Positions 11,617-23,476 of a stretch of 64,000 nt of DNA are shown piece by piece. Made by a program: the position numbers and the translations under genes. Under the pieces are notes generated by a model. It ran no database searches. It worked only from the letters and a program-made list of their open reading frames with translations, and was not told the origin of the DNA. The first letter of the stretch is position 1. Each line of letters starts with the position of its first letter. Origin of the DNA: Eutypa lata (Eukaryota; Ascomycota; Sordariomycetes; Xylariales; Diatrypaceae). The stretch spans positions 5,642,001 through 5,706,000 of the forward strand of contig JAKULF010000003.1 of NCBI GenBank assembly GCA_022661535.1, in the 5' to 3' direction.

Positions 11617-13503
11617 ATGCGCCCCCTGATTAGCCAACGCTACCATTGTTTTGTAAAGTTCTACCGAGCATACGCGAACTACCATTCCCCATCCCTATGC
11701 TTTCTCATGTCGAAGAAAAAATTGGATGCTTCTGATAACCTGTTCCCCACTCATCGACCTTCTCAAATCAGGAAGATGTCTGCTCAGCCCGCGACCACCA
11801 CCATCCCCTTGACTCCCAAAGAGGATCAACTCAAGGAGCTACTCTTGGATGTTGCTAGATATGTGGACCAAAGCCAGTCGGCTCCAGAGCCCGTGGTTCT
11901 GCGCTGGGCTGGCGGCTGGGTGCGGGATAAACTCCTAGGCATCGAGTCTCACGACATCGACACGGCTATCAATGTCATGACCGGAGAGGCCTTCGCGCTC
12001 AAGATCTGCGAGCTCTGCGAGAAGCCTGAGACGATCCAGAAACATCGCATTACGGAGACAGATGTCGGCAATCTTCACAAGATAGCGAGGAACCCCGACA
12101 AATCTAAGCACCTGGAGACGACCACGATCAAGCTGTTCGGCTACGATGTGGACTTTGTCAACCTCCGCAAGGAGACCTACACGGAGGACAGCCGGAACCC
12201 GCAGATGGAGTTTGGCACGGCCGAAGAGGATGCCTTGCGCCGGGACGCCACCGTGAACGCTCTGTTCTTTAATCTGAACACGGGACAGGTGGAGGATTTC
12301 ACGACTGGCCTAGCAGACATGAAGTTAAAACTAATCCGCACCCCGCTGGAGCCATTCCAGACGTTCATGGACGACCCTCTTCGCGTGCTGAGACTAATTC
12401 GGTTCGCGAGCCGGCTCGAGTTCGTAATCGATCGGGCTGCCGAGGAGGTCATGGGAGATCATCGCGTCCTTGACGCCCTGCGGCTGAAGATCAGCCGGGA
12501 GAGAGTCGGGGTCGAGATAGAGAAGATGCTGAAAGGTGGGTCGCACGCACTGTTTGCTGCGATGCATACAATACTGGCAGTTTACTAAGGAGATGACACA
12601 GGTAATCATCCACGGAGAGCTTTACGGTACATTGACGAACGTGGACTGTATCACACAATCTTCACCGACCCTAGCAATACCAGCTTCCCGTCCCCGGACA
12701 TCTCCAACTGGATACTAGCCTACAACTTTGTAGATATTTTGAGGATGACCAAGACCCCGGGATCCATATACGACGTGCTGGTACGTTCCGACGAGGCGGC
12801 CTATTTCGCCTGGGCGTTGTCGGCCATCGCTCCGTTTGGGCCCGTAGACCAGCCGCCTCACACGGGAAAGGGGCGGCCCCCTCCTCCCTATGGCACCTTG
12901 GCAGTGCGAGAGGGAATCAAGGCACCGAATAAACTGTCCGATGTATGCACTGCCGCATACAACCACAGAGAAGAAATAGCGTCATTAAAGAAGACCGTCC
13001 TCAACAAAACATTGGTCCTGAAGACGCCCCTAGACATGGAGGACCGCGACAAGATCGGAATGGCGATCCGCCGTTGGGAAGCGAGGGGGGGACACTGGAG
13101 ATTACAGGTCTTGTACGCTTTGCTAGTAGAGGCTATGATGGAGATTCCTTCTATACTAATACAAAGAGGTAAGTTCGGTCAGCCAGCGACAACTATTTCG
13201 TCTAAATCACTAACCCGCGTCTCCCTCCTAGGCCCGCCCGGCAGTGACGAATTTCTGGAAGGATGGCAGCTATTCCTAGACCACCTCCAGGAACTCGATG
13301 TTATGGAGGCCCCTTCTCTCAAACGGCTGATCGACGGCACCCAGCTTGCTAAGGCGCTGGGCGTCAAGCCCGGGAAATGGATGGCGCAGGCGCTGGATGT
13401 TTGCGTGGCCTGGCAACTGCGCCATCCCGAGGCGACGGACCCGGCGGGCGCGGTGGAGGAGGTCGATAGTAAGAGGGATGAGCTCGGGATACCGGCTCGA
13501 TAG
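11617..13503 (+). CDS. CCA1: CCA-adding tRNA nucleotidyltransferase
   Basis: Three exons, 11617-12535, 12602-13168 and 13232-13503, total 585 residues. The enzyme adds or repairs the 3' CCA end of tRNAs. Class II motifs are visible from the long start: GGWVRD with the DID pair Asp113/Asp115; a further carboxylate in GYDVDF near Asp179; RRDATVNAL near 208-216; and DPLRVLRLIRFASR near 253-266. Splicing at 12535/12602 restores KMLKGNHPRRALRYID. The second intron (63 nt, CTAAC branch) is in frame, so read-through would only insert 21 residues. Three in-frame Met codons (11617, 11707, 11776) precede the catalytic core. The first adds an Arg-rich, acid-free leader like a mitochondrial presequence. 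Yeast CCA1 uses the same arrangement to make mitochondrial and cytosolic/nuclear forms. Confidence 0.93.
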
Positions 13504-13856
13504 ATAGATATGTTGGGCTAGGGAAGGGGTGGGGGTGAAAAGTTAAATATGCGTGATACCCATAGATTCTTCTCAATATTATTAGGACACACTACTGAAT
13601 GAATAAAGCACAACTACAACGCTACATTGGTTGGGCTAGACGTCAAATGGGTATATTTTAATTTCCGTGGTCGTAATCATGTCTAAGAGGATATTATCAG
13701 CCTAAAAGCTGCTATCCAAAAAAGGAAAAGAAATTCGAAAAGAAAGTCTATCGCTTTTGACCGCGGCAAATATCCAACACTAGGCCGCGAAACAACTACG
13801 TTTCTCTCCCCACATTCCTCCCCGTAACTTAACCCAGTAATCACGTAATTCCCTCC
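13504..13856. other. Intergenic between convergent genes
   Basis: Only the two 3' flanks (CCA1 and the MFS transporter) are expected here. No gene, repeat or RNA was seen. Confidence 0.55.
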
Positions 13857-15549
13857 TCAATACGTGTACCTGAAGCCCTCCCGGCCCTCAAGCACGACCT
13901 TCCCCGCGGCCGCCCTCCTATTCGAAACATAGAAGAACAGGGAGAAGGCAGCGACGAGCACGACAATGAGGACGTGGGAGCCTATGGAAACCCAGACGGC
14001 AGTGGGGTAGTACGGCGCTTCGTCCTGGCGCACGATGAAGCTGCCCGCGATGCCGCCGGCACCGTTCATAGCGGTGACGGCGGCAGCCGTGAAGGCGCGC
14101 TTCCACTGGCCGGCGACGTTGTTCGCCTGGTAGGCGCTGAGGGCAGCCCAATTGCTGACGTAGGCGCCGGTCGCGAGGAAGGTGCCGGCGTAGCGCGCCG
14201 CGACGTTGGACCCGAAGCCGAGCATCCCGAAGCCGGCGATCAGGCAGGCGCTGTTGAAGACGATGATGGGGCCGCGCAGGCCGAAGCGGTCGGCGAACGC
14301 GGAGGAGAGGAGCACGGGCACCACGGCGTAGTAGTAGGGCGGGGCCGAGAGCAGGATCGCCTCGCCCTCGCTGAACCCCATGCCGCCCTGCAGGATGATG
14401 GGCAGGAAGTACGACAGCGACGTGGAGACCAGGTTCAGCAGGAAGAAGAGCACCGCGAAGCCGTAGACCTTGGGGTCCGCGGCGTGCGCGAAGAGGGCGC
14501 CCCAGCTGAACGGCTCCAGGTCCACGTCGGACCGGTCGGCGTCGATCCGGCGCACCGCCAGCTTCTGCTCTTCCGGGGTCAGGAACCACGGCGTCTTGTG
14601 CGCGTTCTCGGGGAAGTCAACTGCGTTAGTAAAAAAAAACAAGTTAGTAGGTATTTAATTTCTTTTCCGTCATATCTTGTGAAAGGGTTCTATAATAAAA
14701 CGAGAAATGTAAGATATTAACTTGTTTTTTTAGGTACTTACCGATCCAGAAGTAAGTCAGCACGCCGAAGAACATGGCGATCAGGCCCTGGACGAGGAAC
14801 ATGTACCGCCAGCCGGCGAGGCCGGCGCGGCCGTCCAGCCCGGCGTTGAGCCCGTAGTTGACGATGCTTCCCGTGGCGAGCACGACGACCTCGCCGCTCT
14901 GCAGGAACGCGAAGCGGGTCTGCTGCTCGTGGCGCGGGTACCAGGCGGAGATGAGGTAGGTGAGGCCCGGGTAGACGCCGGACATGGCGGCGCCGAGGAG
15001 GACGCGCACGGCGATCATCTGGCGCCAGGTGCGGACGAAGGCGGTGCACAGGGTGACGAGGCCGAAGGCGAAGGTGATGAGGGCGAACCAGGCGCGGGGC
15101 CCGAAGGCGCGCACCGCGAGCGTCGAGGGCAGCTGGAACGCGATCGACGAGACGGTGAAGATGAAGATGCTGATGCTGAACAGGTTCCCTGTCAGCCCCA
15201 GGTCCGCCGGCATCGACGTCACCGACGCCGAGCTGATCACCCCCGAGTCCAGCAGGTTCAGCGAGCACAGGATCCCCGCGATCGTGCACAGCCGCAGGTC
15301 CACTTTCAGTCGGACCCGGCGCTCGAGCGCCCGGTCGATCTTTTTGCTTCCGTCGGAGGAGTCGTCCGTGGCGGCGGCAGCAGTAGTAGCAGCAGCAGTG
15401 ACAATCCCAGTGCGCTCCCCGTCGGATTCAGCCTGTGTCACATCCTCGTCGTAAGAGTGCTTCTTATCATCTGCCGTAGCAGTAGAAGGTCCTAATAATG
15501 GCGGGGATAGCGGGGTCGCCGCTGGCGCAATTGACGACGGGGACGCCAT
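13857..15549 (-). CDS. MFS transporter, anion:cation symporter (Dal5/allantoate permease) type
   Basis: Exons 15549-14742 and 14620-13857 with a 121-nt intron give 523 residues. The cytosolic N-terminus is Ser/Ala/Thr-rich and acidic. The core starts with KVDLRLCTIAGILCSLNLLDSG, the fungal ACS-family form of TM1. It continues with a Gly-rich loop 2-3, the RVLLGAAMSGVYPG segment and SAWYPRHEQQTRFA between TM4 and TM5. After the intron, the central loop FPENAHKTPWFLTPEEQ precedes the second six-helix half. This matches allantoate, nicotinate and vitamin permeases of the Dal5/Tna1 group, which import small organic anions at the plasma membrane. The substrate cannot be predicted. The TM1 motif reads LLDSGVISSAS rather than the common FLDRTNIGNA, so it is a divergent member. 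Third positions are almost all G/C. Confidence 0.88.
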
Positions 15550-16469
15550 TGTGTGAGGTACGTAGGTAACTTTGATCTCGCCTCAACTCTGCGACCTAAG
15601 GACACATAATCTAATATTATAAAAAGGAAAGAGGGAAGAGTCAACAAGAAGACCCCTTAGGTAGGGTTGCGACCCGGTAGATATGTATGCATCTGCGGCA
15701 ATTGGGGCAGTCCCGGGGTCTCATGCAAGTCTTAATTGTGTCCTATCTAAAGTCTGGAACCCTTGATCGATCTCTAGATAGAAGTAGTTACCGTTACTAC
15801 ATAGGTAAGGTCTAGCAAAAGTGGATGCCCCGAAGCAGACGGAATCAAACGGATTGGCCGCCCGCGGTCTTTACCTTCCCTGATTACTCAATTTTTGTAA
15901 GCGCTCATTTTTCGACTTTTTTATTAGATTTTAATTCCTTATCGGGCAATCATTTGCCTTACAAACTCCAGTCAACCTTGATTCAATTAGGTGCTTACAC
16001 ACCTGTTACCTACTGCCTGACTGCCCTGCTGCCTGAGCAGTTAGCAATAACTATACTTATTTCGGTACCTAGCAGCCCTAGTTAGGCACCCCAGTTAGCC
16101 ACATAACGTTAATGTCGAATGGCGTAAATGGATCATCTCGATATTTCATGCAGGGCTGATCATTGATTATATGATCTTCGAACCCTTTGGCTAGTCTTTC
16201 TCGTGCGCGGCTGCCTGCATACCTAAGACATATCGGCATTTTTGTGCTGTGATACTTCGTACTCCGTACGGAGTTAGGACCAGTAAATTAGATTAGGTTA
16301 TCAGTCAAGTATGGCCAGCTGTTGCCAGTCCCTGGCTTCAGCCGCTGTAGTTCCTTGCCACCTGGTAAAGTTTATCTATTAGCACATGTTACAACCAAAG
16401 AGCTACAAGCACACATCCTCAACCAGATTAAGTAAACCATATGAACTCATTCTCACCGGGTCTGCAATT
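15550..16469. other. Divergent intergenic region (MFS / TTI2)
   Basis: Promoter region for the two divergently transcribed genes. TAGGTA-type motifs occur near 15655, 15800 and 16065. An alternative in-frame TTI2 start at 16386 would shorten it by 84 bases. No other feature was recognised. Confidence 0.5.
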
Positions 16470-18664
16470 ATGGAAAACCCGATGTTTGAAGATCTTCTCA
16501 AAGCTTTAGGTCGGCTCGGCATTACCGAACCTCCCTCCGAGCTTCCGGAAGAAATCCAGAACTGTAAAGTCTTCTTCTCGCCGGACCGCATTTCCTTTCA
16601 CCCGCTAATTTGACTGATACCAAAGTGGTCCCGGATGAAGTAACGGCGCAAGACGCAGCTCAGTTATTAGTATCCGATTCTACTTCTGTAAGATCTAGAC
16701 TTCTCGTCTTATATGTGAGGTGCTCTTGGCTATTTCTTTGGGTGACTGACGTGAATCATCGTTTGTAGAACCCGACTGATATACTCGGGGCGTTCTACGT
16801 CCTCCTGAGCAGCGAACACGGGGTCACAGTTCGTGATGGTAATGAAGAACATAGAAGAGCTTGGAATAAGATTATCGAATATGTCGGAGATACCATCCTC
16901 CCGATCCTTAGCATCGAACCTCCTGAAGAGGGTCTGTAATCTCCCCCTTCTAGTAAGGACGTAATAAAACGCTTACTATTAGATCAGACAAAACGGACTA
17001 CAAAAGCCTATCATCAAAAGGAGAACTAGGTCTCCGCGTTCTAGACAAATTTCTAGACAAATTAACAGAAAAAAGCGACACCAAGCTCAGCAGCCGAACT
17101 CTCATCTCCGTCGCGGCGTTCACCAATAGCGGCGACGCATGGACTACGACCCAGTCCGCGGAACTATCCGAAAAGCTGCTCGAGGATCACTTCCGGTCCC
17201 AGGAGAAGGAGAGGGTAAATGACGAAGAGCAGCTTGCCAGGTTCGTGGCAGAAGATGTGCTGTCCGACCTCCTGCGACCGCTGTTCTCCAAATCGCGTCC
17301 GGCGACGGTGACGGCGTCGGGTCGCAAGGCCGAGTTCGTGGAGCCGAGCCGGTACGACAACGCGAGCGCCGAGGCCGAGGCCCGGAAGCCGTGGAAGTAC
17401 GACCGGCGCTATGCCGTGACCGTCTTCGAGTGGGCTGTGCAGCATTCTGATGTGAGTCTATTTCCTAGCTCTCTTTATTATTGCTATCCCAGTCCCAATG
17501 CAACCGTCCTTCTTAATGAAGAAGAAACTTAATGAAGAAGAAACCACAAGAAAAAGGGAAGAGCTCAGCTAATTGGCATTCATAACCAACTACAGGAGCA
17601 AATCCTGCAAAAGAGCTGGCACCTCTTCACGCCGGTCCTACTAACGCTCCTCGACGAGCCACAGACGGCTCTCAAGGTGCGCGCACTGGATATGTTCCGT
17701 GACTTCTGGAGCCGGTGCCCCGGGGACTTGATGCGCCAGACGGGGCTGGCCCAGGTGTTCGAAGATGCCGTCTTCCCCGCCGTGCTTTACCTGCCGAGCT
17801 TAACGCCGGTGGAGGAGTCGGTGGCGATTCTTAATGCAGCCTATCCGGCGCTTATGGTTCTAGTGGGCATCAATCTGGAATTGGCTGCGAATGAGCTACG
17901 CACTGAAGCCGCGGCCGCCACATTCACGCAGGGGCAACAGAAGCTGCTCGACAGACTCGTTAGGGAGGGCATTTTGGTCGGCTATCACCACGCCAGTGAG
18001 CACGTGCGAATAGTTGAGCTGCTCTGTTACCAGCTTCGTTGCATTGTAAACTGGATGGGTATTCTCACTGTCAAATATCTGAAGGTGCGTCAGGCGTGTG
18101 TGCATGTGTGTGATCTCAGACCAGCTGCTGTTTATTATGCGACGCCCGTATTTCTTCGGAGACCCAAAAACCAACCAAAAAAAAAAAACGCCTACGCAGA
18201 TAAACAGACAGACTAATTACAAAGTAACGCCGTAAGCACATGCAATGCTAACCGTATTTCATTCCTAGAACCTCATACCCATGGTCACCGAAATCATGAC
18301 TGAGCCATTCGGCACCCAATACCCGCCGGGGCTATCGTCGGCCATCAGACTACTACAGGCGATCCTGCGCACGTGCTGGCCGCGGATCCCGCATTACTGC
18401 AACGAGATCATCAAGGCCCTGATGGTATGTTGGCTGAACGTCGAAGAGGAGGAGGAGGGCTTATTTCCTAGCGGCGGCCCAGACGCTGCACAACTGCAAG
18501 GGGAAATGACGAAGACGGCCGACATGCTCGCCGCTGTGATGAAGGCTGCTGATCTCGACATGGATGAGCGTGTATCACCTCTCATCAAGACCGAGCCGCA
18601 ACTAGGGAAGTTGTTCAAGCTTGCTAATAGTAGCAGCGGCGGCGGCAGCAGTCATGAGGTGTAA
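16470..18664 (+). CDS. TTI2: TELO2-interacting protein 2 (TTT complex subunit)
   Basis: Six-exon model: 16470-16563, 16626-16687, 16769-16935, 16983-17451, 17596-18084 and 18269-18664, total 558 residues. It is recognised as the fungal Tti2 family, an all-helical HEAT-like protein. With Tel2 and Tti1 it acts as a co-chaperone that stabilises PIKK kinases (TOR, ATM, ATR). The diagnostic stretch is the run LLDEPQTALKVRALDMFRDF, then VFEDAVFPAVLYLPSLTPVEESVAILNAAYPAL. The C-terminus is acidic and Ser/Gly-rich. Exons 3-6 are well supported by donors, branch sites and frame. The first intron is the weak point: 16564-16625 ends in AAG, and a CAG at 16656-16658 in the same phase is an alternative. 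An in-frame Met at 16386 would add 28 residues. Confidence 0.8.
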
Positions 18665-18886
18665 TGTCCATACGAATTTAGCATATTTGCCCAAGCAAGA
18701 CCTCGAAAAGTGATATATAACCATGCCAACTGAACCAAAACAGAAATTTGACAAACACGTCGCCCCACGCCCCCCTTTCTCTCTCTCACTCTCCCCTCGC
18801 ACTCAGTTCCACTCCCCGCCAAACACGTCACTCACCGGCGTATCCGCATCAGCACCAATACCAGCAGCAGCATCGGCAAGCGATTC

Positions 18887-21800
18887 CTAATCGACCGGCT
18901 GCTGCTTGAAAAGGGACTTGCCGCGCAGCCACTTCCTATAGGCCTTGTAGCGCTTCTTGGCGAGATCGCCATCGTCGACAGTAAGCGGGCTATCGCCAAT
19001 GCGCAGCAACTCCGCATACGCCGCGACGTCCTCCTCCTCGTCCTTCGCGGAAAGGCCACCACCAGCACCAGCACCGCCTCCGCCACCGAGCCCCTCCGTC
19101 TGCCAGCTTCCGTACAGGTACCCCCTGTATTCGGACGCGGCCGCAGCCGCAGCATCGTCGTCGTTATCGCCGTTGCTATTGTGGCGATGATGACCGTGGT
19201 GGTGCTGGTGCTGGTGCTGGTGGTACCCGGTATTCTCGGCGTAGACCCCGCCGCCGCCGCCGAAGAAATCGTCCCGGTTGCTCGAGACGACGAGGGGCAG
19301 CGTCTGCGGGTGCGTCACGTACGAGGCGTAGTCCTCCATCTCCTGGGCGCTGACGCTCGGGTTCAGCGACTCGTGCACCACCTGCGTGAAGGTCCACTGC
19401 GCCGCCTTGGTCTTCTCCTTGTGCTTCGCCGCCTCGGCCATGTGCGCCGCGAGCGCCCGCCGCCGCTCCGCCGACTGCTCTTTCATGATGCTCTGCGGAC
19501 CGACGACGCCGCCGCTGCCACCCCTCTCACCTGACTGTTGCTGCTGCTGCTGTGACATGGGCTGCAGCCATCGCTGGATCGAGATCCCCCTGGAGTGGCC
19601 GTTGCTGCCGCCACCGCCTGCTGATGTCTTCTCCGTCTTCGCCGTTGTCAAGATGGATGTTGTCTCGCCACCTCCGCTAGTGCGGTCTTCGAATCTCGTC
19701 ATCCTAGCGGCGTTGTTGTTGCTCTTATTATTGCGCGCATCCTGCGGGTCCACGATGACGACCTCCTTCTTAGTCGGGGCCTTCTTCCTGTCGCGCACCT
19801 CCTGGTGGCTATTGCTATGGTGGTGGTGATCGGCGGCGCGCTCGTCGTTGCGCACCCTGAACGGGCTCAGGTCGTACTTGCCCTCCTGCGTGGATTTAAA
19901 AGGGATGTACTTGATGGTCGAGTTCATCTTGTAGGGGAACATCTTCATGAAGGACGACAACGTCGCGGGACGGTAGTACTCGAGCCAGTAATCATCGTAG
20001 AACGAGACGGGCCTTAGCGGGCCCTGAGCCCGGGGCGGCGGGTGGTAGACGGGCAGGGTCCGCTTCTCGAGGTGCTCGGGCGTGTACCAGCGCATGTAGT
20101 GGCGGCCGACACGCTGAGACCAGGCGCGGGGATCGGCGTGATGCAGGTAGTAATCAGTAGACAAGTCCCAGAGCATGGGCTGGCCCTGGGCAAAGATATA
20201 GTTTCCCAAGAAGAGGTTGTAGGCCTCCTGGCGTTGACTATCCATAAACGAGTTGTTGTAGTAACGCTTGAAGCTCTCGATCATATCGCGCGAGTGGCTC
20301 GTCCACTGGTTGATCTTGCGGTACGTCTCCATAGTGTTGACGAGCTGCGACCCACCGTACTGCACCGCGATGGTGTCGCCGTGGTCGTGCCACATGTGCG
20401 TGAAGAGGTTAACGGCGTCGGTGTCATACTCGACGACCGACGCGTCCTCGATGATTCCCAGAGCGTGCAACTGGTAGCCGAGGGCGCGCTTGCCGATGAC
20501 GAACTGCGCGGCGTTGGTGCGGTCCAGGCAGTCGATGCAGTTGGTCCGCGCCACGCCGTTCTGCACCTGCATGGGGAAGGCGACGCCGTCGCCGTTGTGG
20601 AAGAAGCCGGTAGTCGTCACGACGGACTCGGCGATGCTCTCGAGGGTCCCGATGACGTTCTGGTCGCGGCTCTTGGCCGCCCGGCTCATGTCCCACGCCT
20701 TGTGCACGATGCGGTGCTCCCGCGGCAGGAACTGGTTCAGGTAGTTGATGGCGTTGGTGTACTCGTCGAGCAGCTTCGACTCCCGCGGCGTCCGCTCCTT
20801 GGCCTTGATCAGGTTCAGCACGTAGATGGGCGACCCGTACCGCTCGAACAGGTTGTCGAAGTGGAGAGCCGCCGCCGTGTAGAACGGGTCCATGAGGTTC
20901 AGCTCGATCGGCGGCTTCGGGGTCACGCCCGTGTTGTCCTGCGTCCAGTACAGGGGAATCGAGCCGCGGTGCTGCACGTACGACGTGTACTGGGGACTAG
21001 CAAAGAGCTTCGGGCCGGGTAAATGGAATGAGGTCGTCAGGGATTCCGATACGATCTGCTCCGTCTCGACGTCGTTGGCAACGTAACCCAGATCATTGGC
21101 ACCGCGCTTCAAGAATCGGGCACCGGCGAAAAAACGTGACCGTCTAGCTATGATGGTGATATGTGCTGTTCTGCCGTATATAGATATAGCAGCTTGGTCG
21201 ATGTACCCGTGGATTATAGGACGGCACCAGTCAAAGGAGTCATGTAGAGCGCCTGCTGCTGGCGTTAGGAGGTGGTTATTCCAGACGAACATAGAGTTGT
21301 AATCGTCGTACGTAGCCCCAGGGAGACCGTCAATCAAAGCAGTTCGCTCTCTCGTGATGTTGTGTTGCAAGCTTCTTGTGATATCGTAGGAATAACTATA
21401 ATAGAACGATCTAGTGAGGTCAAGGTTATTTAGGATCGCTAGAAACCGTGACTCTTCCGTATTGCGCACGTCAGGTTTGTACTTCGGAGGGGTGAGGGGA
21501 ATCAGCTCCGTCCCATCGATCTGGTAGACGTAGTGGCCACCAATCATAGCCACGGTGCTTTTCTTGGTGATCAGCAACATGTAGTACGGACCCGTGAACT
21601 TGATGAAGCCCAGCAGGCCCCAGGTGGTGGACCTCTGCTTGATGCCCCCCGTGCCCTTGTTGCCGTCGTCGATGGTGTCCAGCAGGGCGTTCATCTCCTT
21701 GGGGCTGTAGATGATCTTGTCGTCAACGATGCTCAGGCCCTCCTCGTGCGTGGTGCGATCGACCTTCAGGATCCGGTACCGCCGCTCCGTCACGTCCCCG

Positions 21801-22363
21801 CCCACGATGTAGTACCGGCTCGCCGTCTCGTACAGTGTGAACTTGTGCATCTTGTACAGCGACCGCTGCGCCCCCGCCGACGACGCCCACCACCGCCGCC
21901 ACCCGTGCTGGCCATCGCCGTCGCCGTCACCATCGCCTCCTCCACCGCCCGCGCTCTTCTCGTCCTCGTGGTAGTAGTACCCGTCGTCGTCGGCCCCTTC
22001 CCCCGGAGCCGCCAGCAATGACCCTTCTCCCCGCGCCGAACCGCCCACGGCTCCCGGGTCTGGGCTACTCGTCCGCACAAATGGTTTCGCTACCGCGGGC
22101 TCCTCGTCGTTGTCGTCATCCACCACGAGGGATGCCGCCCTGCTCTTCTTGCCGCCCTTCTGCGTCTGCGCGTGGTGATGCGCTGCCAGCGTCTCGCTGC
22201 TCGCGTTGTTCTGGAGTAGTGGGAAGTCGGGCTCTTCAGGGGGTGGCGGTGGGGGTGGTGGCTTATTCTCGATTGTAACGGCAGAGGAGGAAGACGAGGA
22301 GGAGTCGACGGCGGTGGTGGTGGTAGTAGTGGGGTTGTTGACTATAATGGGGGTGGCTTCTTC

Positions 22364-22402
<39 letters not shown>

Positions 22403-22531
22403 ACTGCTGCTCTCTCCGGGCTGAGAGTCACTGCCGTGATTGTTTATGGATGACGGTGGCTGGGAGGAGGATGCCGGCCCCCCTTCGGCCCTGGTGGCTC
22501 CGTTCGCTGGTTCGGTCGCGTCCGCTACCAT
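18887..22531 (-). CDS. FIG4: Polyphosphoinositide phosphatase Fig4 (SAC domain)
   Basis: A single long exon of 1214 residues. The SAC phosphatase domain begins near residue 225 (YKMHKFTLYETASRYYIVGG). It contains the CX5R catalytic loop RTNCIDCLDRTN, with Cys665 and Arg671. The GDTIAVQYGGSQL and ESFKRYYNNSFMDSQRQEA segments follow, as in Fig4. Fig4 removes the 5-phosphate of PI(3,5)P2 and works with Fab1 and Vac14 at the vacuole/endosome membrane. The protein is much longer than the yeast form (about 880). The first 220 residues are low complexity: Ser-Asn run, Pro run, Gly-Asp run. A 300-residue disordered tail is rich in His, Gln and Gly and ends WLRGKSLFKQQPVD. The long antisense frames over this gene are by-products of its high G/C third positions. 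Confidence 0.92.
22364..22402 (+). repeat. Hexanucleotide repeat coding for a Ser-Asn run
   Basis: About six copies of GCTGTT on the plus strand encode alternating Ser and Asn near residues 44-56 of Fig4 on the minus strand. The copy number is likely to vary between strains. Confidence 0.8.
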
Positions 22532-23476
22532 CGCGCACGCTGTCCACGGGTTGGATCGGCGTCACTATTGCTGTCTTCTTCACATATTATTAAGGTACTA
22601 TATATAGACCCGGTCGGCTGGTAAGATTTGGAACGAAAATTTATTAATTAAGACTGGGGCAGCTTATCGGACTTGATGGTATTCTACCTACTACCTACTT
22701 GTTGTGTCTTGCATGTGAAATTAAGCTCTGAGAATATACATATGTAAATGAAGTTGAAAGAGAGCTCCCCCGCGATTTTGACGTAATGAGACCGCAAGAT
22801 TGGGTGGACCAATGGCGCCGCTGGGAATTAAGTATTAAGAGGTCTAAGCTTCTACGTACGTACGTATATCACAGGGATAACCCTGCTATTTGAGTGGCAG
22901 CGGCTACCACCTACATGAAGCAGATACTACGCGCAGAACCTCATTTCACAGCTTTTTTAACCTCGACGAAGGGGAAATGTTGCATTGCAGGAGCTGAAGG
23001 TACCTAAGTACATAAAAATTGATGTTCACTACTTTTTTAACCTCGGCAAAAAGGAAATGTTACCTACATCGCAGAAGCCCAAAAACGAAGGCAAGGGTCG
23101 AGAGTTTTCAGTCTCCGCCACAGCTCAGGTCGGTACGAAGTGCTTCAGCTCCCGTAACGTCATTGCTGTATTGTACCTACTTATTTATAGACGTCTACCC
23201 ACAGGCCATAGGTACACCAAGCACTTATTAAATTGTGAGGACCATGTATAGATGCTTATACAGTATCAGCGCGGCGAAGACCAAACGCCTTTGACCCTTG
23301 CCTTCGTACTAACTTGGGAATGAATACTACAATTCGCAGGTAATACAGATAAATACGTCAGGTATGTCAATATTATTATGATATAGTATGTCATCTATTA
23401 TTGCATATTACCATTATATATAGGCCTTCTTTAACTTCGAATCATTAAACACATCTCTCTCTATAAGACGTCTTTC
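22532..23476. other. Intergenic with a diverged 80-bp-period repeat
   Basis: Promoter side of FIG4 and the 3' flank of the subtilase. A two-copy diverged direct repeat lies at 22952-23080. Palindromic TAC-GTA runs occur near 22852-22866. No gene was seen. Confidence 0.5.
22952..23080. repeat. Two-copy diverged direct repeat
   Basis: The start CTTTTTTAACCTCG at 22952 recurs at 23032, followed in both copies by similar stretches (GGAAATGTT, then GCAG-AG near the end). The period is 80 bases. The copies differ at many positions, mostly transitions. Confidence 0.6.

Noticed and set aside
20042..21022. 326-codon open frame on the plus strand over FIG4
   Set aside because: Antisense shadow of a gene with strongly G/C third positions; its protein is Val/Arg/Leu-biased with no domain, while the minus-strand frame carries the SAC motif.
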